DNA of 22,060 nt from NCBI GenBank assembly GCA_035630195.1, contig DASQLD010000580.1, forward strand, positions 1 to 22,060, given 5' to 3'. Position 1 is the first letter of the stretch. The number at the start of each line of letters is the position of its first letter. The notes under the pieces were generated by a model. That model ran no database searches and had not been told where the DNA came from. It saw nothing but the letters and a program-made list of their open reading frames with translations. Both the position numbers and the translations under genes were made by a program. This DNA is from DASQDN01 sp035630195. GTDB taxonomy: Bacteria; Acidobacteriota; Terriglobia; Bryobacterales; Bryobacteraceae. Positions 1 to 6,031 of this stretch are shown in pieces.

Positions 1-72
1 CTTCTTCGCCTCCGTGAGAACCTTCAGCCGATCCCGTTCCTTCTGGCCCATCTCGAACCTGTCCTCTTGCAT
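1..72 (-). CDS. Transposase, N-terminal fragment cut by the window edge
   Basis: Reading leftwards from an ATG at 72 gives 24 codons to the window edge with no stop. The segment from the second Met (51) reads MGQKERDRLKVLTEAKK, which resembles the N-terminus of ISNCY/IS481-like transposases (xQKERDRLKVL..., followed in that family by a helix-turn-helix). The ATG at 72 has an AGGT-like stretch just upstream; 51 is the alternative start. The catalytic DDE part is outside the window, so activity cannot be judged. Confidence 0.6.
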   Translation of the reverse strand, partial: MQEDRFEMGQKERDRLKVLTEAKK

Positions 73-92
73 CCAGACCTGAGTCTGTCAAC

Positions 93-135
93 AGGACATT
101 CCTACTTCGCTCGATTAGGACATTTCTACTTCGCT
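93..135. repeat. Two 19-bp direct repeats in the IS end
   Basis: AGGACATTCCTACTTCGCT at 93-111 is repeated as AGGACATTTCTACTTCGCT at 117-135, with one mismatch and a 24-bp period. They lie between the transposase start and the presumed IS tip. They most likely act as transposase-binding sites and could also modulate transposase transcription. Confidence 0.75.
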
Positions 136-210
136 GCGACAGCATCGTATAACGTTTCCCCTGGGTGCGCGTGAGGTGATAAGCTACGTCCTCAAGGACC
201 CCGATTAATC

Positions 211-1122
211 ATGTTCTTTGCACAGAAGATCTTTATGCCTCTTAGGCGGATAGTTTCGTCCGGGCTCGCTTGTGCGATTCCCGCTTTGCTGCTGCTTCCC
301 ATGGCGGTTTCGGCGCAGTCGCAGTCGAGCGGTTCGCCTCGCATTTTTAACACCGTGAAGCTCAAGCTGAAGGATGGCAAACAAGTCGTCGGCGGAACGA
401 TCTCGTCGCCCGACCCTGACATCTACTGCGCGATGGCAAACGCCGGCTTCGACTACACCTGGATCGAGATGCAACACAGTCCGTTGACCTATTCAGAAGT
501 GGCTAGAATGATCTGGGCCTGCAGGGGCGCTGCCGCATTGCCTTTCATCCGCGTTCCCGACGCGACAGAAGGCGATATCCAAAAGGCTACCGACGTCGGC
601 GCTGTCGGTATCATCATCCCGATGGTCGACACAGTCGAGAAGGTGAAGAATGCCGTCAAGTTTGCCAAATATCCCCCAATCGGCGCGCGCAGTCTCGGCG
701 GAGGTCAGTATCGCTCGCTCTGGGGACCCGACTATCGCGACGTGGCCAATGACAACATCATGATCGTTGCCATGATAGAAAATCCAGCGGGCGCGGCAAT
801 TGTCGACAAAATAGTCGCTATTCCGGGCGTGGATGTCATCTTCGTTGCCAGTACGGACTTATCGAGCTTTTCGGGCTTCAAACAAGGCGAGCCGCAATAC
901 GAAGCCCTTGTCACAAAGGTGAAAGACTCTACGCTCAAGGCCGGTTTGAAAGTTGGTGGTCCCCACGCATGGAAGGGAACACGCGAAGGGTACGCCTTCT
1001 TCCAGGGAGCCTCCGATACCAGCCTGGTCAGAGCCGGAGCGCAAGCCTCGCTCGGTGGAGCCGCTCATGAAGGAACGAAGAAAGGTGTAGCGCCGATCGA
1101 AGGAACCGAAAAGACCAAGTAG
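211..1122 (+). CDS. Exported HpcH/HpaI-family aldolase
   Basis: Predicted 303-residue protein of the HpcH/HpaI aldolase/citrate-lyase family, class II pyruvate aldolases with a TIM-barrel fold. The family residues seen in E. coli HpaI are present: His89 (QHSP), Arg114 (FIRVP), and metal ligands Glu190 (AMIEN) and Asp216 (STDLS). The segment KYPPIGARSLGG also matches the family. Unusually, residues about 10-35 form a signal peptide (positive MPLRR, hydrophobic core, VSA-Q cleavage site), so the enzyme should act outside the cytoplasm. Two starts are possible: ATG 211 with AAGGA 12 bases upstream, or ATG 235, which gives a tidier signal peptide. The gene stands alone just downstream of an IS end and converges on the next gene. 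Substrate unknown. Confidence 0.85.
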   Translation: MFFAQKIFMPLRRIVSSGLACAIPALLLLPMAVSAQSQSSGSPRIFNTVKLKLKDGKQVVGGTISSPDPDIYCAMANAGFDYTWIEMQHSPLTYSEVARMIWACRGAAALPFIRVPDATEGDIQKATDVGAVGIIIPMVDTVEKVKNAVKFAKYPPIGARSLGGGQYRSLWGPDYRDVANDNIMIVAMIENPAGAAIVDKIVAIPGVDVIFVASTDLSSFSGFKQGEPQYEALVTKVKDSTLKAGLKVGGPHAWKGTREGYAFFQGASDTSLVRAGAQASLGGAAHEGTKKGVAPIEGTEKTK

Positions 1123-1135
1123 CCTGAGATTAGCT

Positions 1136-1167
1136 GCGGCGGTTTGTCCCCAAGACTAAACCGCCGC
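1136..1167. terminator. Hairpin between convergent genes
   Basis: GCGGCGGTTT (1136-1145) and AAACCGCCGC (1158-1167) form a perfect 10-bp stem with a 12-base loop. It sits between the stop at 1122 and the converging stop at 1190. No long T-run follows on either strand, so a shared transcription terminator is likely by position but not a textbook one. Confidence 0.5.
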
Positions 1168-1189
1168 TTCCAACACATAGTCCCCGCGT

Positions 1190-1999
1190 CTAGTTAAAAA
1201 GTACCGCCGCTTCGCCCTTTTCCTTAATCAGCTTATCGAAGTGCTGGACGATCATATCCCGGCGCACCAGCATCCCATCGATCTGGGAAGGTGTTACCCA
1301 GGGAGCCAGCCCCGCTGTCAGCGTCGGCTTGTCCAATTTACGCACCATGTCCAGTAATTGCCGGCTGCAGCGGTCAAAGTGCGGTCGGTCCATTAGCCTG
1401 GGATTAGGTGCGAACGCCCGTGTGTGATCGATCAGGATAAGCGTCCAGTCTTTCGTGATGAGAAGGTTGCCTGTGTTCCGGTCCACGTTGTAGATCAGTT
1501 GATCGAAGGTTGCCGCGACGGATAGTTGCTTAGCCCAGGCTTCCGGATCCGGAGGCGCCATGTTCTTTTTCTCTCGATCGCTCTCCATCATTGCCACGTT
1601 ATCGACCCACCACGTAAATGCGGCCTTCTGCTTTCCGACGAGACGTTCGACACTCACGGGTGTCATGTTCATTTGAAGCATGCGGTCGAGTTTATAGGCG
1701 GCGATGTTGTGCTTGTAATCGTCACGCCAGGCCACCGGCTTCCCATCAGGCGAATACAGGTCGTTGAGCTTAATGTTGATCGACTGCACCTGCGCTTCGT
1801 GAGTCCTGCCTCGCAGATTCAAGGTCGCACGGCTGGCCTTTGTCACGCCCTGACCGATGAGCGCGCTAGATACGATACGGCCGGTTTTGAGGAATGTTTC
1901 CACTTCCGCGTCCGGCGGGTTCGGGCCTTCGGCACGAAGCGTCGACAGCAAGATTCCCGTGAGAACTAGCCCGGAACGAACTCGATTTTGTCCTGTCAT
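1190..1999 (-). CDS. Exported protein with an atypical (PI4K/FAM20/HipA-like) kinase signature
   Basis: Predicted 269 residues. The N-terminus has basic residues and a hydrophobic stretch (about 9-21) ending near LRA-E, consistent with a signal peptide. The core carries features of atypical kinases: Lys77 as candidate ATP-binding lysine; a helix DDYKHNIAAYKLDRML (about 93-108) like the alpha-C region (E-A-A-x-x-L-D in relatives); a catalytic-loop-like NVDRNTGNLL with Asp173 and Asn178; and a DFG-equivalent IDHTRAF with Asp191. The spacing matches HipA, PI4-kinase and FAM20C-type folds. The C-terminal RRDMIVQHFDKLI helix is also common in acidobacterial homologues as I recall them. Substrate and activity are unknown. 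It is transcribed alone, converging with the aldolase gene. No clear ribosome binding site was seen before the ATG at 1999. Confidence 0.6.
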   Translation of the reverse strand: MTGQNRVRSGLVLTGILLSTLRAEGPNPPDAEVETFLKTGRIVSSALIGQGVTKASRATLNLRGRTHEAQVQSINIKLNDLYSPDGKPVAWRDDYKHNIAAYKLDRMLQMNMTPVSVERLVGKQKAAFTWWVDNVAMMESDREKKNMAPPDPEAWAKQLSVAATFDQLIYNVDRNTGNLLITKDWTLILIDHTRAFAPNPRLMDRPHFDRCSRQLLDMVRKLDKPTLTAGLAPWVTPSQIDGMLVRRDMIVQHFDKLIKEKGEAAVLFN

Positions 2000-2086
2000 A
2001 TGCGTGAATCGGCATCGTTCAGATGCTCGACATCGACGGGAGGATTATTTTCTAACGACGGCCCCGCGAGTTATCAGCTTACTCTT

Positions 2087-2115
2087 CTTAACCAAATCTT
2101 AACCTCGTTTTAACG
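2087..2115 (+). promoter_or_regulatory. Three 11-bp-spaced CTTAACC repeats, Pho-box-like
   Basis: CTTAACC at 2087-2093, CTTAACC at 2098-2104 and TTTAACG at 2109-2115 lie in direct repeat with an exact 11-bp period. Direct repeats with this spacing are the usual binding pattern of OmpR/PhoB-type regulators, and the sequence resembles the Pho box described in cyanobacteria (YTTAAYYW units separated by 3 bp). The array lies in the 254-bp divergent region between the kinase-like gene (start 1999) and the receiver gene (start 2254). I see no convincing -10 at the expected distance, so the regulated gene is uncertain. The rest of the gap shows nothing else recognisable. Confidence 0.45.
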
Positions 2116-2253
2116 CTTTCGTCCGCCCTGTTGGCTACGCTAGATAACGGAGGGCGCTTGTCGGCCCGAATTAGTGCGGCTTATTGTTGGCCGTCGTGCG
2201 GACTGTCTCTACTCGGCCCGGTTTCCCTCCACCTCTCCGGCCAACTAATACCA

Positions 2254-2697
2254 ATGAATATTCTGCTGCTAACCGAAGAACCCATGGATCAAATGATCTT
2301 TCGGGACGCGGTAGCAGGGTTATCCTCCCACCACACCTTGGTAGTCTGCGATTCGATCGGAAACGTTTGGGAAAAGCTCAAATCTCGGCAAATTGCAGTT
2401 CCCAACATCATCTTCCTGCATATTGAGCTATCGCGTAGTTATGACCATGAGCTCGTGGAGATCTTCAAACGGAATCCTCATCTCAAAAGCGTTCCGATTG
2501 TCGTATTAGCCGATACAGTGCTCTTGGACGAGATAAGTTACATTTACGGCTTGCAGATCTCATGTTTTGTCACGCTACCGCAGGATCCCATTCGGCGGAG
2601 GGACAAATTTCGGGCCTGTCTCGAGTTCTGGAGCGTGCACGCCGAATTGCCCGAATTACAGCGTTGGTGGCCGAAAGATCCGGACACAACAAAATAA
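2254..2697 (+). CDS. Degenerate response-regulator receiver protein
   Basis: A 147-residue single-domain protein with the CheY-like alternation of beta strands and helices. It resembles the Rcp1-type receivers whose C-terminus ends in a long helix (here CLEFWSVHAELPEL). The start was chosen at ATG 2254, immediately before beta-1 (MNILLLTEEP); the reading frame is open upstream to 2131 but that extension is not receiver-like. The phosphorylation site is lost. The acidic pair is Glu8-Glu9, the phospho-acceptor Asp is His56 (FLHIEL), the conserved Thr/Ser is Ala86 (VVLAD), and the conserved Lys before Pro is Leu108 (TLP). It should fold like a receiver but not take up phosphate in the normal way. 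It ends 13 bases from the converging transporter gene. Confidence 0.7.
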   Translation: MNILLLTEEPMDQMIFRDAVAGLSSHHTLVVCDSIGNVWEKLKSRQIAVPNIIFLHIELSRSYDHELVEIFKRNPHLKSVPIVVLADTVLLDEISYIYGLQISCFVTLPQDPIRRRDKFRACLEFWSVHAELPELQRWWPKDPDTTK

Positions 2698-2710
2698 TCT
2701 ACTGCGGCCG

Positions 2711-5700
2711 TTAGCCCGCCTTGCCTGCCGTGACCGGAGCCTTGTCCGCAAGCATATCGTCCATCCGCCGCAAACGACCCAGCAGCATACGAACCACTCC
2801 CTGCATGATCTGCCCGTTCGATTGCATGATCTCGAGGAACTGTTCCTGCTCCACGCGAAGCATTTGAGTAGCATCGACGCTGATGACGTCGGCCGAGCGT
2901 GGTGAGCTGTCGAGAACCGCCATCTCCCCAATCGAACTCCCCTGCGCTAACACTGCGAGTTCCTTGCCTCGTTTTTGAATACTGACTGACCCGGAAACGA
3001 TGACATACAAGCAGTCGGCGTGATCACCATCGCGGAAAATCGTCGTACCCGCCGGGAAGGACTTCTCCTCGGCGATCTGAGCCACGCGCGAGAGTTCTTC
3101 GCCCGGAATATCTTCAAACAACGGAACAGATTTAAGCAAAATTGTCTTTTCTAAGGTCGTGAGCATAGGCCTTGTCTCCTTGGCGTCATGGACAACATTG
3201 CCGGCTGCAATATGCGTGCCGGGCACTTTCGCTCCGGCCTCCGGATTTCGGCTGATACAGGAGGCCGTGACCTCGCGAAGTAGGGTTGTTGCTGGAACTC
3301 GATTCCATTCGATCTGCTCCGATATCTCTGGGTGACAGTGAGCCAGAACGTAATCGATTGCTATGCTCCTCAGCCATTCATCGTCTGCATAGACCGATTC
3401 ACTCAGCCAGCCGCGCGCCTCCGAAGTGCTTTCGGCCGGCGTCAACCTGCTCGACGACGGCTCAAGAAGAGGCGAGACTTTGGAACGCTCGGCAGGAGAG
3501 AGAAGGGTATCGAGCAGTTCTAGAACGAACGGCAATCGCGCACGGTCATGTGTGTGCAGAATCTCGATACATGTTTCAATCGGTGCGCTGGGATGTTTTA
3601 GCGCCGATAACCGCACCATCGCAGGCAGCAGATTTGCGATCGCGTTTTCCAGATAATCCCTCAACAGGTGTGTGCCCTTGGAGTCCGGTAGTCCCTGAAG
3701 CGCTTCATCAAGCCGGACGAGATTCAGAACCACATTAGAACGTCTTGCTTCGGCGGTTGGCTCCGTCTCCCGCGACAAGGGAACGTGCCGGCTAATCGCG
3801 AGGAGTGTCTCCGACGCTTGGTTGGCGATCGCCGGTCTTTGAACGTCAATTTGCTCCAGCAGCACAGGATGCGCGCCCGGTAGCAGGCAGATCTTCATGG
3901 CCCGCAGCGATGCGCGTCGCTCGTCTGTCGGCAGCGTTTGTCGAAGATGTTCTGTCAACACAGGCAGCACCGTCGCAGGTGGTAACGCCGACAGCGCGTG
4001 TCGGGCGGGCAGGAATAGACTCGGCTCACTGAGTGACGCGGCGATCAGGCGCGCCTGCTTTTCGTCAGGATAGACTGCCGCCATATCCAGCGCCTTGACC
4101 CGCACTTCAATCGAAGAATCTGACAGTGCCGCGCTCATCACGTCGGCAGAAAGCATTCCATCAATCCCTGAGCTTTCTTCGAGTGCAGCCGCGCGAACCT
4201 TCGATTCCTTACTGCGGAGCATGGCGTTCAGCGTTTCTCTGGCGTTTGCATTCCCGCTCCCGTTCAGCTTGATTAGGGCGCCACAAGCCGCAGCCCGAAT
4301 CGCGGGCTCGGCGTCATTCAGTCGCTTTGCGACCGTTTCGCGTAAATCCTCCGCGCTGGCTGAGCCGATCGCTCGAATCGCCTCAATGCCTTCCGTTCCC
4401 TCCTTTGTTGCCAGATGCGAAAGAACCTCATGCGTGACGATAGTGTTGTCCTTTCCTGCGACCTGAAGTATGCGCGCCTTCACTTCGGCCGTTCCTTCAC
4501 TGAGTAACTGCTGCAGCGTGTCGCGCCAGGGTGTCAAGGGAATGTCCGCGATCAGTCCGAGTACAAACAGCCTCTGGACCGTGTCTCCTTCCACCAGCGC
4601 TTTGTCGATTACCTTTACCGTCAGGGCATCGGTCGCGCTCACCGCCAGGTCTTCCGGAGGCAAACGTCGATGGGCTATCGCAGTCTGCAATTCGGAAATG
4701 TAGAGTCCGCGCAGCTTGAACAAAGCCACCGCCCAAGTACCGCAGAACGCCAGAGAAATGAAGCTGAGTTGAGCGGCGCTGAGAAAGGGCAACAGCAGGA
4801 AGATCATTACGCCTGCCGCCCCCTCGGTCACGCTCTTCAGCGTGCCGCTGACAAATGGTTTCGTTTGGCTGCGTACGCTGGGCGAAACCGGCAGCCAAAG
4901 AAGTTCGAGCCCGCCGTTATGAAGCGTGAACCGGAACGTTTGGTCGGAGAACCTCGCCAGCACTGCGCTATAGAGTACAGGCCAGATCAGAATGGATACG
5001 GATCCCAGACCGAGCATCACCGGAAGCACCGTCATCACAATAACAACGCCATACCTTTGGAACGCGCGGGCAGCGACAACGAACTGCAGTAGCAGCGTGC
5101 TGGCTCCGGTAGCTGCATAGAACATCCCGAAGAAGCCCACCAAATCGGTCTCCGTGCGCAATGTGTCGGCGGAAATGATTTTGAACTGGTAATCCACTAC
5201 CGCCGATACGACCGCCGCGCAAACAACAACGGCCGCTGTCATGCGCAGATACGCCGATCCGAGCTTCCACCCGGCGCGCGGTGTTGACTTCTTCTGAGAT
5301 CGAACGATAGGAACGGCTGGCAATCTCGTCGTGATCATTGCAACCAGCGCTGCGCCTACTAGCAGTCCGCAAACGAGCCAAAGTAGTGTATCCGAGCCAT
5401 ATGCTTTTGAAAAAGGCTTGAGCTGCGGTCCGATCAGAATTGCGGCAAGCGAACCGCCGCCCCCAATGATCGGGAACAAACGCTTCGCCTGTCTCGGGTC
5501 GAGCAGTTCGGCTGCCAGCAGCCAGAACTGCAGAATCGTGACGACATTGATCACTTCCATCCATACGTACAACACGGGAATTGTCCAGCGCGCCATACTG
5601 AAGTGAAGCATCGCCAACGAGGCGGCAAAAATAAGGGAAGCCGTCGGGGCCAGCACTCTCGATCGAAAATTGCGCTCAACTCTGGTGAAGAAAGCAATAG

Positions 5701-5884
5701 CGAGAGCGACCGCGATCGCTGCGGCCACTGCCATGAGCGGCAGTATTGACTTTTCGTATCTACTTAGGAAGTAAGCGTCTCGGACTGATTTGCCGGCAAT
5801 CGTAACAGCAACAACCCACACATAGTGCAGCAGAAGAAGCGCGACTTTACGCCTCTCCTCTGGAAGTACTCCGAGAAATTGCAT
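2711..5884 (-). CDS. TLC-type nucleotide-transporter-like membrane protein with HEAT repeats and cNMP-binding domain
   Basis: About 1057 residues in three parts. Residues 1-400 are a polytopic membrane region with roughly a dozen hydrophobic segments, resembling the ADP/ATP translocase (TLC, Npt1/Npt2) branch of the MFS fold; the opening resembles that family (ERRKVALLLLHYVWVVAV, then KSVRDAYFLSRY). Residues 420-880 are helical HEAT-like repeats (for example AEPAIRAAACGALIKL). The C-terminal ~130 residues are a cyclic-nucleotide-binding domain with the phosphate cassette GEMAVLDSSPRSADV (Glu and Arg996 conserved), preceded by LLKSVPLFEDIP. Transport of nucleotides is not proven; in such fusions the membrane part may be a sensor or carrier gated by cNMP. 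ATG 5884 was preferred; an in-frame TTG at 5893 is possible. It diverges from the winged-helix ATPase gene. Confidence 0.8.
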   Translation of the reverse strand: MQFLGVLPEERRKVALLLLHYVWVVAVTIAGKSVRDAYFLSRYEKSILPLMAVAAAIAVALAIAFFTRVERNFRSRVLAPTASLIFAASLAMLHFSMARWTIPVLYVWMEVINVVTILQFWLLAAELLDPRQAKRLFPIIGGGGSLAAILIGPQLKPFSKAYGSDTLLWLVCGLLVGAALVAMITTRLPAVPIVRSQKKSTPRAGWKLGSAYLRMTAAVVVCAAVVSAVVDYQFKIISADTLRTETDLVGFFGMFYAATGASTLLLQFVVAARAFQRYGVVIVMTVLPVMLGLGSVSILIWPVLYSAVLARFSDQTFRFTLHNGGLELLWLPVSPSVRSQTKPFVSGTLKSVTEGAAGVMIFLLLPFLSAAQLSFISLAFCGTWAVALFKLRGLYISELQTAIAHRRLPPEDLAVSATDALTVKVIDKALVEGDTVQRLFVLGLIADIPLTPWRDTLQQLLSEGTAEVKARILQVAGKDNTIVTHEVLSHLATKEGTEGIEAIRAIGSASAEDLRETVAKRLNDAEPAIRAAACGALIKLNGSGNANARETLNAMLRSKESKVRAAALEESSGIDGMLSADVMSAALSDSSIEVRVKALDMAAVYPDEKQARLIAASLSEPSLFLPARHALSALPPATVLPVLTEHLRQTLPTDERRASLRAMKICLLPGAHPVLLEQIDVQRPAIANQASETLLAISRHVPLSRETEPTAEARRSNVVLNLVRLDEALQGLPDSKGTHLLRDYLENAIANLLPAMVRLSALKHPSAPIETCIEILHTHDRARLPFVLELLDTLLSPAERSKVSPLLEPSSSRLTPAESTSEARGWLSESVYADDEWLRSIAIDYVLAHCHPEISEQIEWNRVPATTLLREVTASCISRNPEAGAKVPGTHIAAGNVVHDAKETRPMLTTLEKTILLKSVPLFEDIPGEELSRVAQIAEEKSFPAGTTIFRDGDHADCLYVIVSGSVSIQKRGKELAVLAQGSSIGEMAVLDSSPRSADVISVDATQMLRVEQEQFLEIMQSNGQIMQGVVRMLLGRLRRMDDMLADKAPVTAGKAG

Positions 5885-6031
5885 GGCCCTCAATGGCTCC
5901 GACGATAAATGCGCGTTGGCGAACCTAAGATGCCGTCATGCGTCCAAAGACGTATAAATGTTTACTTTGTAGATCTGCTCCCGTGTTCTGGCGTCTTAAG
6001 TCTACCCTGACAATGATTCTAGGGGCGAAAA

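Larger units (their letters stand above)
1..141 (-). mobile_element. Terminal part of an insertion sequence (ISNCY/IS1202-like)
   Basis: The first ~141 bases read as one end of an insertion sequence whose body lies left of the window. The minus strand carries the first codons of a transposase with the KERDRLKVL motif. Between that start and the outer edge are two near-identical 19-bp direct repeats, 24 bp apart, typical of transposase-binding sites at IS ends. The outer tip is placed at about 141 because the minus strand there starts TGTCGCAGCGAAG. This boundary is inferred; no target duplication can be seen because the other end is outside the window. The family assignment rests on recalled N-terminal motifs. 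Confidence 0.6.

Noticed and set aside
2131..2253. N-terminal extension of the receiver gene starting from a TTG
   Set aside because: The extension is not receiver-like and beta-1 begins right at ATG 2254; there is no ribosome binding site at 2131.
4968..5564. Open minus-strand frame of ~198 codons inside the transporter fusion gene
   Set aside because: It lies in another frame within the TLC membrane domain, has a low-complexity composition typical of shadow frames and no family motif.
5894..6031. Divergent region between transporter and regulator genes searched for promoters and operators
   Set aside because: No hexamer pair with good spacing or clear dyad was found beyond the AGGGG ribosome binding site at 6021.
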